Both the position numbers and the translations under genes were made by a program. The notes under the pieces are model-generated. The model searched no databases. It was not told where the DNA came from and saw only the letters and a list, made by a program, of their open reading frames with translations. Shown piece by piece: positions 1 through 9,163 of a stretch of DNA of 64,000 nt (positions are counted from its first letter, which is position 1; every line of letters begins with the position of its first letter). The stretch spans positions 1 to 64,000 of the forward strand of contig NZ_JAAONZ010000003.1 of assembly GCF_011602365.1 (NCBI RefSeq), read 5' to 3'. The stretch comes from Pseudomaricurvus hydrocarbonicus. GTDB lineage: Bacteria > Pseudomonadota > Gammaproteobacteria > Pseudomonadales > Cellvibrionaceae.

Positions 1-67
1 AGTGAAACGAAGTATCGCCGATGGTAGTGTGGGGTTTCCCCATGTGAGAGTAGGTCATCGTCAGCCT
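1..67 (+). rRNA. rrf: 5S ribosomal RNA, 3' part
   Basis: The first bases match the 3' half of bacterial 5S rRNA, including the conserved run GCCGATGGTAGTGTGGGG, the loop TTTCCCCATG and the GAGAGTAGG segment. The 5' part lies outside the window, so an rRNA operon must end here. The exact 3' end is set by comparison with E. coli 5S and could be off by one or two bases. A hairpin terminator follows within ten bases. Confidence 0.95.
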
Positions 68-76
68 TTAATTTAA

Positions 77-108
77 AACCCCTGATCGGTAACGGTCAGG
101 GGTTTTTC
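77..108 (+). terminator. Rho-independent terminator of the rRNA operon
   Basis: A 9-bp stem (AACCCCTGA paired with TCAGGGGTT) closes a loop of about 10 bases and runs into T residues. It lies directly after the 5S gene, so it most likely ends the rRNA transcript. Confidence 0.85.
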
Positions 109-226
109 TGTTTTAGGGCTTAGGCTATTGCCGGCCCCTGAGGGCCCTCTGAGACAGTTTGGAGCCGGTTGCGCACAAGTCTTAGTCGTGCGTTTATGCG
201 GCTGCTCCGGGCCAACCAGCGCGCAT

Positions 227-254
227 AAAAAAGGCGGGCCATGGCCCGCCTTTT
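227..254 (-). terminator. Terminator after yhbY (possibly bidirectional)
   Basis: GGCGGGCC-AT-GGCCCGCC forms an 8-bp GC-rich stem flanked by A residues on the left and T residues on the right. On the minus strand it is followed by six T, so it probably ends the yhbY transcript. It could also act as a second stop for the rRNA operon. Confidence 0.8.
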
Positions 255-278
255 ACAAGGGATATTCTGCAGGGGTTC

Positions 279-578
279 TTATCTGACGTTAGAGAGCTTT
301 AAGTTTGGCTTTTTGGCTTCTCTAAAAATCAACGCCACCTTGCCAATCTCCTGAACAATCTCAGCTCTGCATTTTTTTGCCATTTCAGCAATGACTTGCT
401 TTCGCAGGTCGCGATCGGCGATCACCAATTTGACTTTAATCAGCTCGTGATCATCCAGGGCGCGATTTAATTCTTCAATCACAGTATCGCTCAGCCCATT
501 ACCGGCTACGGTGACTACGGGGTTTAAGTTGTGACCCAACGAGCGATATTGTTTTTTACGGTCTGGGCTTAAAGGCAT
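279..578 (-). CDS. yhbY: YhbY, CRS1-YhbY family RNA-binding protein
   Basis: A 99-residue protein of the CRS1/YhbY (CRM) fold, which associates with pre-50S ribosomal particles in E. coli. The reading LSPDRKKQYRSLGHNLNPVV, then GNGLS and the HELIKVK segment, aligns along the whole E. coli protein (97 residues). The GxxG-type loop seen in the family appears here as GNGLS. The ATG at 578 is chosen because it matches family length. In-frame starts further upstream would add 4 to 33 residues with no family support. It is divergent from rlmE across about 120 bases, the usual gammaproteobacterial arrangement, so the two genes probably share a bidirectional promoter region. Confidence 0.93.
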   Translation of the reverse strand: MPLSPDRKKQYRSLGHNLNPVVTVAGNGLSDTVIEELNRALDDHELIKVKLVIADRDLRKQVIAEMAKKCRAEIVQEIGKVALIFREAKKPNLKLSNVR

Positions 579-696
579 ACAATGTCTCATCTTGTAAATG
601 GTATACAGGCTGCGGATGTTGCTCGCGACCAGAGGTCGGCGCGATTGGCATTGCAGAAAAACTCTATTGTAACTCAAGTTCAGGTTCTTGGTGGGT

Positions 697-1317
697 ATGG
701 CAAGGTCGAAAACAAGTAAGGGCTGGCTTAAAGAGCACTTTAATGATCAGTATGTAAAGCAGTCCCAGCAGGACGGTTATCGCTCGCGTGCCAGTTACAA
801 GCTGGTGGAGCTCGACAAGAAAGACCATTTGTTCCGCCCGGGCATGACCGTGGTAGACCTGGGGGCCGCCCCTGGAGGCTGGAGTCAGGTGGCTGCTCGC
901 CTGGTGGGAGATAACGGCAGGGTTATCGCATCGGATATTCTCCCAATGGACTCTTTGGCAGGGGTGGTGTTTATTCAGGGGGACTTTACCGAAAATGAGG
1001 TCTTTGAAGAGATCCTCGATGCCATGGGGCCGGAGAAGGCGGACCTTGTAATTTCGGATATGGCCCCCAATATGAGTGGAATGAGTGACGTTGATCAACC
1101 GCGAGCAATGTACCTGGTTGAGTTGGCGCTGGACATGGCGCGAGAAACCCTAAAGCCCGGGGGGGCGTTTGTCGCGAAAGTCTTTCAGGGGGAGGGGTTT
1201 GATGCCTACCTGAAAGATGCAAAGCAATCTTTCAAATCCGTTGTCACCCGCAAGCCCGATGCCTCCAGGGCTCGATCCCGTGAAGTGTATATTGTGGCAA
1301 AGGGCTTTAAGGGCTGA
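697..1317 (+). CDS. rlmE: RlmE (RrmJ/FtsJ), 23S rRNA U2552 2'-O-methyltransferase
   Basis: SAM-dependent methyltransferase that 2'-O-methylates U2552 in 23S rRNA during late 50S assembly. The SAM-binding motif [13 protein letters not shown] is intact. The catalytic tetrad K-D-K-E is visible at K35, D121 (in SDMAPNMSG), K161 (in [10 protein letters not shown]) and E196 (in SREVYIV). The length of 206 residues is normal (E. coli 209). An in-frame TTG at 688 exists, but ATG 697 fits the family N-terminus. The gene is divergent from yhbY and followed by ftsH after 172 bases, the conserved rlmE-ftsH pairing. Confidence 0.96.
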   Translation: MARSKTSKGWLKEHFNDQYVKQSQQDGYRSRASYKLVELDKKDHLFRPGMTVVDLGAAPGGWSQVAARLVGDNGRVIASDILPMDSLAGVVFIQGDFTENEVFEEILDAMGPEKADLVISDMAPNMSGMSDVDQPRAMYLVELALDMARETLKPGGAFVAKVFQGEGFDAYLKDAKQSFKSVVTRKPDASRARSREVYIVAKGFKG

Positions 1318-1489
1318 ATTAACGATTATTTACCTGCAGGAGCGGTATGGGCGTCGCCGAGATGCCGCCGATAACGCTATACTGTAAATTAGGCTGTTTT
1401 TCCGAATACTCGGAGCGTACAAGCCATTTGAGCTAAGTCGTTGTTTTATAAGGGCTAAGCCGAATCAATAGCTGAAGTGAGGAAGTCTC

Positions 1490-3415
1490 TTGAACGATAT
1501 GGCGAAAAACTTGGTGTTGTGGCTGGTAATTGCGGCAGTTCTGTTGGCAGTTTTTCAGAACTTTAATCCACAGCCCTCTCAGGAAAGCTTGACCTACTCT
1601 GAATTTGTTAGAGAGATACAGTCTGATCAGGTTCGCGAAGTCACGGTGGATGGGCTCATTATTATGGGCGTCAGAAACGATAATTCCCGTTTTGAGGCGG
1701 TACGTCCTCAGATAGCTGACGATAAGCTCATGGACGACTTGCTTAACCACAATGTTGAGGTTAAGGGGCGCAAGCCAGAGCAGCCCAGCCTGTGGCAGCA
1801 GCTCTTGGTGGCGAGTTTCCCGATTTTGTTGATCATCGTTGTGTTTATGTTCTTCATGCGTCAAATGCAGGGGGGAGCCGGTGGTAAAGGCGGCCCTATG
1901 AGCTTTGGCAAGAGCAAGGCGCGTCTTTTGGGTGAAGATCAGATTAAAACCACTTTTGCCGATGTGGCCGGCGTTGATGAGGCCAAAGAGGACGTTCAGG
2001 AGCTGGTTGAGTTTCTTCGCGATCCATCAAAATTCCAGCGCCTGGGTGGGCAGATTCCCCGTGGCGTCTTAATGGCAGGACCTCCGGGTACTGGTAAAAC
2101 CTTATTGGCAAAAGCCATTGCGGGTGAAGCCAAGGTTCCTTTCTTCTCCATTTCTGGCTCTGATTTTGTCGAAATGTTTGTGGGTGTGGGCGCCTCCCGA
2201 GTCCGGGACATGTTTGAACAGGCCAAAAAGCAGTCGCCTTGTATTATCTTCATTGATGAGATTGATGCCGTTGGTCGTCATCGTGGGGGTGGTCATGGCG
2301 GTGGTCATGATGAGCGTGAACAGACGTTAAACCAGTTGCTGGTTGAAATGGACGGTTTTGAAGGAAATGAAGGCATTATCGTCATTGCCGCGACAAACCG
2401 CCCGGACGTTCTGGATAAGGCGTTGTTGCGCCCGGGTCGTTTTGACCGTCAGGTGTTTGTGGGTCTGCCTGACATTCGTGGGCGTGAGCAAATCCTGAAA
2501 GTGCACATGCGAAAAGTGCCTTTGGATGACAAAGTGAAAGCATCCATCATTGCTCGTGGTACACCCGGCTTCTCCGGTGCTGATTTGGCCAACCTGGTCA
2601 ATGAAGCCGCTCTGTTTGCCGCTCGCTCTAACCAGCGTCTTGTAACGATGGAGGAGTTTGAAAAAGCCCGGGATAAAATCATGATGGGCGCTGAGCGCAA
2701 ATCCATGGTGATGGGCGAGAAAGAAAAAGAGAACACGGCATACCACGAGGCGGGCCATGCTATTGTGGGGCGCTTGGTGCCAGAGCATGACCCAGTGCAC
2801 AAGGTTACTATTATTCCTCGTGGCCGGGCTTTGGGTGTGACTCAGTTTTTGCCGGAAGATGACAAATACAGTTTGAGCAAGCGAGCCATTGAGTCACAGC
2901 TTTGTACTCTGTTCGGTGGGCGTATTGCCGAAGAGATGACTTTGGGTTTTGAGGGCGTCACAACCGGTGCTCAAAATGATATCGAGAGGGCAACCAGCTT
3001 GGCTCGTAATATGGTGACTAAGTGGGGCCTGTCTGAGAAGTTGGGGCCATTGCATTACGGCGAAGACGAAAGCGGTATGCCAGGAACTGGCGGAGCACCG
3101 AATTATTCCGGAGCGACGTCCAAAACCATTGATGAGGAAGTGCGTCGTATCATCGATCACTGTTACACCGAAGCGGAACGTCTGCTGAGGGAAAATCGCG
3201 ATATCCTGGAAGCCATGAAAAATGCGTTGATGGAATACGAGACCATTGATGCAGAGCAGGTTGACGATCTCATGGGGCGTAAAAAAGTTCGCCCGCCACG
3301 GGATTGGCATGATGGTGATTTTAGCGGTCACATCAAAGATGATGATCTGAGTGAAAAAGGAAAGGATGACGACAAGGGAGCCAATCCGATAGGCGGCCCC
3401 GCTAAACATCACTGA
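1490..3415 (+). CDS. ftsH: FtsH, membrane-bound ATP-dependent zinc metalloprotease
   Basis: Inner-membrane AAA+ protease that degrades misfolded membrane proteins and regulators such as LpxC and sigma-32 in relatives. There are two membrane segments (about residues 6-23 and 107-125) around a periplasmic domain. Walker A GPPGTGKT is at 197-204, Walker B and FIDEIDA near 252-259, the AAA second region of homology follows, and zinc motif HEAGH is at 419-423. The C-terminal tail is charged and disordered. Start TTG at 1490 is preceded by GAGG at a good distance and gives MNDMAKN, as in Pseudomonas. The ATG at 1499 gives the E. coli-like MAKN start. Length 641 is typical. A strong terminator follows. 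Confidence 0.97.
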   Translation: MNDMAKNLVLWLVIAAVLLAVFQNFNPQPSQESLTYSEFVREIQSDQVREVTVDGLIIMGVRNDNSRFEAVRPQIADDKLMDDLLNHNVEVKGRKPEQPSLWQQLLVASFPILLIIVVFMFFMRQMQGGAGGKGGPMSFGKSKARLLGEDQIKTTFADVAGVDEAKEDVQELVEFLRDPSKFQRLGGQIPRGVLMAGPPGTGKTLLAKAIAGEAKVPFFSISGSDFVEMFVGVGASRVRDMFEQAKKQSPCIIFIDEIDAVGRHRGGGHGGGHDEREQTLNQLLVEMDGFEGNEGIIVIAATNRPDVLDKALLRPGRFDRQVFVGLPDIRGREQILKVHMRKVPLDDKVKASIIARGTPGFSGADLANLVNEAALFAARSNQRLVTMEEFEKARDKIMMGAERKSMVMGEKEKENTAYHEAGHAIVGRLVPEHDPVHKVTIIPRGRALGVTQFLPEDDKYSLSKRAIESQLCTLFGGRIAEEMTLGFEGVTTGAQNDIERATSLARNMVTKWGLSEKLGPLHYGEDESGMPGTGGAPNYSGATSKTIDEEVRRIIDHCYTEAERLLRENRDILEAMKNALMEYETIDAEQVDDLMGRKKVRPPRDWHDGDFSGHIKDDDLSEKGKDDDKGANPIGGPAKHH

Positions 3416-3432
3416 GTCGGATTGAGAAACAG

Positions 3433-3457
3433 GGCCCAGCTTGCTGGGCCTTTTTTT
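3433..3457 (+). terminator. Terminator between ftsH and folP
   Basis: GGCCCA and TGGGCC pair around a 6-base loop and are followed by seven T residues. It should end most ftsH transcripts. folP starts only 38 bases later, so folP is either expressed by read-through or has a promoter inside the ftsH end. Confidence 0.85.
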
Positions 3458-3494
3458 GTTTTTGTTGTTTTGCAAAAGAAGATTGGGGGGGAGC

Positions 3495-4340
3495 GTGTCC
3501 CGTTTAATTTGTGGTGGCAGGATATTGGATTTATCACAGCCGGTTGTGATGGGTATCTTAAATACGACGCCGGATTCTTTCTCGGATGGTGGTCAGCTGT
3601 TACAACAGGGGACGGTAAATCTGGACGCCGCCTTGAAGCGCGCTGAAGCGATGGTGACGGCGGGTGCCAAAATTTTAGATGTGGGGGGGGAGTCGACCCG
3701 TCCAGGGGCTAAAGTTGTTTCGGAGCAAGAAGAATTGCAGCGGGTAGTCCCGTTGGTTGAGGCTATTGCCCGTGAGCTGGATGTGGTGATATCCGTGGAC
3801 ACCAGCTCTGCTATAGTCATGACAGAAGCCGCCAGTGTCGGTGCGGGATTGATTAACGATGTTCGATCGCTGCAGCGCGAAGGCGCTTTGAGCGCTGTGG
3901 CTGAGTCCGGGCTGCCGGTGTGCATAATGCACATGCGGGGTGAGCCACAAACCATGCAAACACAACTGGCGTACGAGTCCGTCGTTGATGAGGTATTGAA
4001 ATTCTTGCTTGAGCGAGCAGCTGTATTAGAGGCCGCCGGTATCCCGAACGACAAGGTGTTGTTGGATCCGGGGTATGGGTTTAGCAAATCACCCGAACAC
4101 AACCTCCAGTTGTTGCAGAAGTTGCCGGTTATCGTCGACACCGGCTTCCCGGTGTTGGCCGGCCTGTCGCGGAAGTCGGTGATTGGTCATGTGCTCAACA
4201 AAACCGTTGAAGAGCGCCTGGCCGGCAGCTTGGCGGCTGCGTTGTTGGCTGCCCAGGCGGGAGCCAAAATTATTCGAGTTCATGATGTGGCTGAAACAGT
4301 GGATGCACTAAAAGTGTGGCAGGCTGTTGTGGCCGCTTAA
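3495..4340 (+). CDS. folP: Dihydropteroate synthase
   Basis: Condenses p-aminobenzoate with hydroxymethyl-dihydropterin pyrophosphate in folate synthesis; it is the sulfonamide target. The family signatures are complete: MGILNTTPDSFSDGG (residues 19-33), DVGGESTRPG, the SVDTS segment, INDVRSL, and the C-terminal GLSRKS and IRVHDV motifs of the TIM barrel. Start GTG 3495 gives 281 residues (E. coli 282) and aligns with the E. coli N-terminus. It follows a G-rich stretch (3485-3492) that may act as a ribosome binding site, although the spacing is short. An upstream in-frame TTG lies inside the ftsH terminator and is rejected. glmM follows in the usual order. Confidence 0.95.
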   Translation: MSRLICGGRILDLSQPVVMGILNTTPDSFSDGGQLLQQGTVNLDAALKRAEAMVTAGAKILDVGGESTRPGAKVVSEQEELQRVVPLVEAIARELDVVISVDTSSAIVMTEAASVGAGLINDVRSLQREGALSAVAESGLPVCIMHMRGEPQTMQTQLAYESVVDEVLKFLLERAAVLEAAGIPNDKVLLDPGYGFSKSPEHNLQLLQKLPVIVDTGFPVLAGLSRKSVIGHVLNKTVEERLAGSLAAALLAAQAGAKIIRVHDVAETVDALKVWQAVVAA

Positions 4341-4501
4341 GCGTTCGGTTTCCACATAGATTGATGAGTGCCCGCTGGGTTATAAAACCTGTTTGAACGT
4401 CAGGTTGTTTTTAGATTTTTGTGGTGGCTGTTTGCTGTGCTGGCCATGCCGGTGCACCACAGTCATTGAACGTATTGAAAAAGCTGAGGGAGCGGTACAG
4501 C

Positions 4502-5842
4502 ATGTCGCGTAATTACTTTGGAACAGATGGTATCCGGGGCCGGGTTGGTGAGGGCGTCATCACGCCGGACTTTGTTCTCCGGCTTGGGTGGGCGGCTGGC
4601 CAGGTGTTGGCAAATCACTACAAGGGCAGAAAACAAATTTTAATGGGCAAGGATACCCGTATCTCGGGGTATATGTTTGAGTCGGCCCTGCAGGCCGGGT
4701 TGATCAATGCCGGCATTGATGTGGGTCTGTTGGGGCCAATGCCGACTCCGGCGATTGCGTATCTGACGCGGACTTTTCAGGCGCAGGCGGGCATTGTCAT
4801 CAGTGCTTCACACAACCCATTTTATGACAACGGCATCAAATTTTTCAGCGGTGCAGGTACCAAGCTACCCGATGAAATAGAGCTGGAAATTGAGGCGAAT
4901 CTTGACTTGCCTATGCAGACCGCCACTCGCTTGGGGAAGGCTCGGCGCATCGAAGACGCGGCTGGTCGATATATTGAATTTTGTAAGGGAACCATGCCTT
5001 GGGGGTTCAGTCTTGAGGGCCTGAGGATTGTCTTGGATTGTGCCAACGGGGCGACCTATCACATTGCCCCTAATGTCTTTCAGGAGTTGGGCGCCACTGT
5101 TGATGTGATCGCGGCGGTGCCAGACGGTGAAAACATCAACCAGGATTGCGGCTCTACCAAGCCGGGCAAACTGCAGCAGCGAGTGCTGGAGACCGGGGCG
5201 GACCTGGGGATTGCCTTCGATGGTGATGGCGATCGACTGGTGTTTGTCGACCATAAAGGAGAAGTGGTTGATGGCGATGAGATCCTCTATTTGATTGCGG
5301 CGTATCGCAAGCGCTACGGTGGTGGCTGTGAGGGTGTTGTTGGAACCTTGATGAGCAACTTCGGCTTTGAGTTGGCGCTGAACAAGCTGGACATCCCTTT
5401 TGTGCGAGCCAAAGTGGGAGACCGCTATGTCCTGGAGCAGATGCACCAGCGAGGCTGGTCCCTGGGTGGCGAAAACTCGGGACACATTGTGTGCGGCGAC
5501 GTCACCACAACCGGTGATGGTATTGTTGCAGCGTTGCAGGTCTTGTTGGCCCTGTCGAATGAGGGCGGAGCCACCTTGCATGAATTGAAGCAGGGGATGC
5601 ACAAGCTGCCGCAGAATATGATCAACGTACGCGTCACTGGCAAGGTGGTGCTGGAGGGCAACGAGGTGATTGAGCGAGCGGTTGCGGCTGCTGAGCATGA
5701 GTTGGCCGGAAAAGGGCGGGTATTGTTGCGACCGTCAGGTACTGAGCCTGTGGTGCGTGTCATGGTGGAAGGCGAAGATCTGCCGCTGGTTTCCCAGCTG
5801 ACAAAAGAGCTGGCCGAGGTGGTTGAAAAGGCGCTGAGCTGA
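4502..5842 (+). CDS. glmM: Phosphoglucosamine mutase
   Basis: Interconverts glucosamine-6-phosphate and glucosamine-1-phosphate for UDP-GlcNAc, peptidoglycan and LPS synthesis. The alpha-D-phosphohexomutase layout is clear: N-terminal [11 protein letters not shown], the phosphoserine loop ISASHNP with the catalytic Ser near residue 103, the metal-binding DGDGDR loop, the sugar-binding GGENSGH loop and the C-terminal phosphate-binding [14 protein letters not shown] 4502 with an upstream GAGGGA site gives 446 residues, the same as relatives. In-frame codons upstream (from 4421) carry no conserved sequence. It lies between folP and tpiA in a conserved run. Confidence 0.96.
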   Translation: MSRNYFGTDGIRGRVGEGVITPDFVLRLGWAAGQVLANHYKGRKQILMGKDTRISGYMFESALQAGLINAGIDVGLLGPMPTPAIAYLTRTFQAQAGIVISASHNPFYDNGIKFFSGAGTKLPDEIELEIEANLDLPMQTATRLGKARRIEDAAGRYIEFCKGTMPWGFSLEGLRIVLDCANGATYHIAPNVFQELGATVDVIAAVPDGENINQDCGSTKPGKLQQRVLETGADLGIAFDGDGDRLVFVDHKGEVVDGDEILYLIAAYRKRYGGGCEGVVGTLMSNFGFELALNKLDIPFVRAKVGDRYVLEQMHQRGWSLGGENSGHIVCGDVTTTGDGIVAALQVLLALSNEGGATLHELKQGMHKLPQNMINVRVTGKVVLEGNEVIERAVAAAEHELAGKGRVLLRPSGTEPVVRVMVEGEDLPLVSQLTKELAEVVEKALS

Positions 5843-5978
5843 GCGAGACCCCAGCGGCTAAAAAAATCCGGCAAAGCCGTGTGTTTGGCAGATAAGGCGT
5901 TGTATCTTATGGACTTATCCGCTAACATTTGCGCCCGTTTTGCCGAGAGGCGAGTCATCGTTTAACGGAATAGTAAAG

Positions 5979-6719
5979 ATGAGACGACCTTTAGTGGTAG
6001 CCAACTGGAAAATGAATGGCAATCTTGCAGATAACCGCAAGTTGTTGCAGTCATTTCTGGCATCTTGGCAAGGTGTACACCATGCCGAAGTCGGCATTTG
6101 TCCACCTGCAGTATATTTGCCGCAAGCGATTGAGCTGTTAGGGCAAACGAACGTTGAGCTTGGCGCGCAGGATGTCAGCGCTGCTGAAAATGGAGCCTTC
6201 ACCGGCGAGGTGTCAGCTGCCATGTTGGCTGACATCGGTTGTCAGTTTGCGTTGGTGGGGCATTCTGAGCGGCGTGAATATCACGCCGAAAGTGACCAGC
6301 TGGTAGCCCGCAAGTTCAAGGCCGCACAATCTCATAAGTTGACGCCGATTCTTTGTATTGGCGAGTCTTTGCAGCAGCGAGAAGCTGGCGAGACCTTGAT
6401 GGTTGTAGGTGAGCAGTTAAAAGCTGTCATTGATGAGGTGGGCCGCGCTGCCATAGCGTCATCGGTAATAGCCTATGAACCCGTATGGGCTATCGGTACG
6501 GGATTGACCGCCACTCCCGAGCAGGCTCAGGAGGTTCACGCGTTTATTCGTGAGCAGTTAGGCGCTGTTGGCAACAGTGTGAGAATTTTATATGGCGGCA
6601 GTGTAAAGCCGTCAAATGCCGCTGAGTTATTTTCTCAGGCGGATATTGATGGGGCTCTGGTGGGCGGAGCCTCTTTAAATAGCGACGATTTTTATAGCAT
6701 CTGCCAAGCGGCAGAGTAA
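5979..6719 (+). CDS. tpiA: Triosephosphate isomerase
   Basis: Glycolytic and gluconeogenic enzyme that interconverts dihydroxyacetone phosphate and glyceraldehyde-3-phosphate. The active-site residues are visible: N9 and K11 in ANWKMNG, H95 in VGHSERR, E167 in YEPVWAIGTG, and the phosphate-binding YGGSV and GGASL loops. Start ATG 5979 gives 246 residues, normal for the family. In-frame codons from 5940 would add 13 unsupported residues. The position between glmM and secG is shared with Pseudomonas-type genomes and absent in E. coli, which is one clue to the lineage. The stop is 11 bases from secG, suggesting co-transcription. Confidence 0.96.
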   Translation: MRRPLVVANWKMNGNLADNRKLLQSFLASWQGVHHAEVGICPPAVYLPQAIELLGQTNVELGAQDVSAAENGAFTGEVSAAMLADIGCQFALVGHSERREYHAESDQLVARKFKAAQSHKLTPILCIGESLQQREAGETLMVVGEQLKAVIDEVGRAAIASSVIAYEPVWAIGTGLTATPEQAQEVHAFIREQLGAVGNSVRILYGGSVKPSNAAELFSQADIDGALVGGASLNSDDFYSICQAAE

Positions 6720-6730
6720 AAGGCGAACTG

Positions 6731-7174
6731 ATGGAAAAAATCATTCTGGTGCTGCATCTTCTGACTGCAGTATCGATTATTGCTCTTATCCTGCTGCAGC
6801 AGGGCAAAGGTGCTGAGGCCGGCGCTTCATTTGGAGCCGGGGCTTCTCAGACCGTATTTGGCAGCTCGGGCAGCGGCAACTTTTTTACCCGGGCGACGGC
6901 TTTGTTGGCGGCGGTCTTCTTTGCGACCAGTTTTGGTTTGGCTGTGGTGGCTAAGCAGCAAGCGACCGTTGGCATCACTGAGGGTATTCCGGTTATTGAC
7001 GGTCCAGCGGAAATCCCGGCGGCGGTTGAGGTTGACTCTGATGTGCCGGGGGATATTCCGTCCATGAGTGTCGATGAGGTTCCTGCAGAAGATATCCCGT
7101 CAGCGCCGGAAACGGTTGCGCCAGAGGCTGAAATGTTGGAAACTCCCGCCCCGTCCGACGAAGAGTCTCAGTAA
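6731..7174 (+). CDS. secG: SecG, protein translocase subunit
   Basis: Small inner-membrane subunit of the SecYEG translocon. The N-terminal membrane segment (about residues 4-22, ending LLQQGKGAEAG), the conserved cytoplasmic loop FGAGASQTVFGSSGSGNF and the second membrane segment (about 54-72) are complete. The C-terminal tail of about 70 residues is acidic and rich in Pro, Glu and Val, longer than in E. coli SecG (110 residues in total). The sequence is otherwise canonical. It is followed at once by tRNA-Leu, the same order as E. coli secG-leuU, so the tRNA may be processed from the same transcript. Confidence 0.95.
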   Translation: MEKIILVLHLLTAVSIIALILLQQGKGAEAGASFGAGASQTVFGSSGSGNFFTRATALLAAVFFATSFGLAVVAKQQATVGITEGIPVIDGPAEIPAAVEVDSDVPGDIPSMSVDEVPAEDIPSAPETVAPEAEMLETPAPSDEESQ

Positions 7175-7211
7175 GCGGCTGCCGAGCGCGGTTGTTAGTA
7201 GAAAAGTTTTT

Positions 7212-7297
7212 GCCCAGGTGGTGGAATTGGTAGACACGCTATCTTGAGGGGGTAGTGGCCATTGGCTGTGCGGGTTCAAGTCCCGCCCTGGGCACCA
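7212..7297 (+). tRNA. leuU: tRNA-Leu (anticodon GAG)
   Basis: An 86-base class II tRNA with CCA encoded. Acceptor GCCCAGG pairs with CCTGGGC. The anticodon stem CTATC/GGTAG closes the loop TTGAGGG, so the anticodon is GAG (7246-7248). A long variable arm is present, and the T-arm contains GGTTCAAGTCC. It reads CUC and CUU codons. The position after secG is that of leuU in E. coli. Confidence 0.96.
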
Positions 7298-7360
7298 TTT
7301 CAAAATTCATTGTCAGCGACAATGTGTTCATTGTATGTTTAGCGAGTGCCTCACACGCAA

Positions 7361-7387
7361 AAAAAAGCCCCTTGTTTGGGGCTTTTT
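7361..7387 (+). terminator. Terminator after tRNA-Leu
   Basis: AAAAAAGCCCC and GGGGCTTTTTT pair around the loop TTGTTT, with a T run at the end. It closes the secG-leuU transcription unit. Confidence 0.9.
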
Positions 7388-7793
7388 TGTGTCTGTAATA
7401 TCCGTTTATCACGCCCGTTACCCCTCCTGTTGTCTGGCTAGGGTCAAGCCACTTGCTGTAACAGCGGTGCCAGCCTGCAACAAGATCAGGTGACCCTCAC
7501 CTTCCCTATATCCCATGCGCTCTTCCCTGCTTTTGCGGTCCTTATTTTGCTTATGGCAAGGCGAGTTTTGCATATAGTGCGGCGAGTTTGTTCGGCCCAC
7601 CTTTGCGGGAAACGCGGGTGCACAAATTGCTGATCAGCCTCACCGGCTGGTTTCAGGCCCTCTCCGAAAGCCTTCTTGTCAGCCTCTGAATTTTCCCTTG
7701 CCTGCATTTAGGGCCGGCCTATGGCCGATAGCCGTCAATTTTTAGTCAATAAGTTAACAATGTGGTCAATTATTTTGGCGCCAGAATTGAAAG
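7388..7793 (+). other. Gene-free stretch upstream of the pilus cluster
   Basis: About 400 bases with no convincing gene on either strand. Minus-strand open frames of 60-73 codons here have no recognisable sequence. A short hairpin, CGGCC-TAT-GGCCG, occurs near 7712-7724. The last 60 bases become AT-rich and lead into the CRP-like site. Confidence 0.5.
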
Positions 7794-7809
7794 TGTGACG
7801 TGGTTCACA
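7794..7809 (+). promoter_or_regulatory. CRP/Vfr-type binding site upstream of the pilus operon
   Basis: TGTGA-CGTGGT-TCACA is a perfect match to both half sites of the cAMP-receptor-protein consensus with the right 6-base spacer. It lies 154 bases before the first pilus gene. A possible -10 element, TATAGC (7841-7846), would place the start site about 52 bases downstream of the site centre, consistent with class I-type activation, but no clear -35 is seen. The match is direct; cAMP control of the operon is inference. Confidence 0.65.
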
Positions 7810-7962
7810 TATTATGTCGCCCCATAAGAGAGTTGATTTTTATAGCGTTACGAAATTAGTCGGGCCGATGCTTTCTGGGGCCGGGTACAGAAAAGATTAT
7901 CTTTGGGGCTGTCAGGCGCAAGACCTTTGGCAGTTGATCACTTATGAACTTGGGAAATTGTC

Positions 7963-8547
7963 ATGATTAATTGCATTAAAAAAATAAATACCACGATGTT
8001 GCTCGCTCTCGTGGGGCTGCTGGGCAGTCAATCCGCATCTGCCGCCTCAGAGGGCACCATGGGGGTCACCATCACCATACCGGAAATCATTATTCTGCAT
8101 TATTACAGTGACGTTGCGCTGGATTTGGGTTCAATAGGGGTCAAGGACAGCGTTGATGAAGGCGCGACCAGCATTAGCAGTAGCGGCGCTCTCAATGGCA
8201 CAGACAGCATTGCTACTGCTGATGTAGCCATCCTGGCTGATGGCGGCACGGATTACGACACAACTGTTACCGTAAAGATGCAAAATGCCTGGGCCGTACG
8301 TGGCCTGACCAGCACCGGTAAGATTTTGGTTACGCCAACCTTCGGTGCGGCTTCTGCGAACGGTAACAACGGGGGCACTCTTACCGCTTCATCCTTGACC
8401 AATCCTACTGGGGCCGTAGACGCTGCCGGGCCCGGTTTGGCCGGCCTTAAATATGGCGATCTGGAGTTTGTGCTGGACTTGGCTGACCTTCAGTATTCCG
8501 GTGAATATACCGGTCTGCAAATTGTTTTGACTGCTGCCGCTAACTAA
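7963..8547 (+). CDS. Putative major pilin subunit of a chaperone-usher system
   Basis: A 194-residue exported protein with a Sec signal peptide ending SASA-ASEG (about residue 27). The mature part is rich in Gly, Ser, Thr and Ala, has no cysteine, and ends in a beta-strand pattern, YSGEYTGLQIVLTA, like the last strand of pilin subunits. The lack of a disulfide and the near-terminal G-strand recall alpha-type (CFA/I, CS1) pilins more than FimA-type pilins, but I do not recognise the exact family. It is first in a run of two subunits, a chaperone and an usher, and the position suggests a structural subunit. GGGA upstream serves as ribosome binding site for ATG 7963. Confidence 0.6.
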   Translation: MINCIKKINTTMLLALVGLLGSQSASAASEGTMGVTITIPEIIILHYYSDVALDLGSIGVKDSVDEGATSISSSGALNGTDSIATADVAILADGGTDYDTTVTVKMQNAWAVRGLTSTGKILVTPTFGAASANGNNGGTLTASSLTNPTGAVDAAGPGLAGLKYGDLEFVLDLADLQYSGEYTGLQIVLTAAAN

Positions 8548-8575
8548 TAAGTCAGGACTCAGGGTTCGGTCCCAG

Positions 8576-9160
8576 ATGGTTTTGGTAATCTCAAAATGGC
8601 TAATCTCCGGGTTGGCCATTTTTATGTGGTTATCTGTCTCGGGTGTGGTGCACGCAGCCTGCTCAGAAGATTATTTCAAGAGCTTTAAGGTGCCTAAACA
8701 AAGCGTTGATGGCGGCGCAGTGGCCCTGGCGACAACCAGTATCAGCGAGGGCTCGGTGTCGGCTATTTTGCCCCTGGATCTCAGTACGTCTGGTGATTTG
8801 GGGCTTGCCCCGACACTCACTGCAGGTGACACAACTGCTGTGTTAAGTCTTGCCGCCTGGGCGTGGGAATTGAAGGCGGATACCTCCGCTCCGAACAAGC
8901 CGGGCGACCCTGATCAGCAGTTTACCGTGGCTGACCTGGATATTCGTTATCAGGTCGGCCTCGATAATACCCTGTCATCGACGTTGGATCCCGCTTCGAA
9001 GGTGGGTGCCAGTGTGACGACCCAGTTTGTAGAGGTTGTCCAGCGGGGTTCAAAAAATACGGTTTTTACCGGGTACATTGATATCGCGCTCGATTATGGC
9101 GCGGCCACTGAAATTGGCGTTTACAGTGCCGACATTACCATTACCGTAGGATGCAAGTAA
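8576..9160 (+). CDS. Putative minor pilin or tip subunit
   Basis: A 194-residue exported protein with a signal peptide ending VVHA-ACSED (about residue 27). The mature part has two cysteines, one at its second residue and one as the penultimate residue (TVGCK), a layout that could form a disulfide between the two ends. The sequence between is beta-rich and polar. It lies 28 bases after the first subunit gene and 3 bases before the chaperone gene, so it belongs to the same operon. Its role as minor or tip subunit is inferred from position. It is far shorter than two-domain adhesins such as FimH, and no lectin domain is visible. Confidence 0.55.
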   Translation: MVLVISKWLISGLAIFMWLSVSGVVHAACSEDYFKSFKVPKQSVDGGAVALATTSISEGSVSAILPLDLSTSGDLGLAPTLTAGDTTAVLSLAAWAWELKADTSAPNKPGDPDQQFTVADLDIRYQVGLDNTLSSTLDPASKVGASVTTQFVEVVQRGSKNTVFTGYIDIALDYGAATEIGVYSADITITVGCK

Positions 9161-9163
9161 CTC

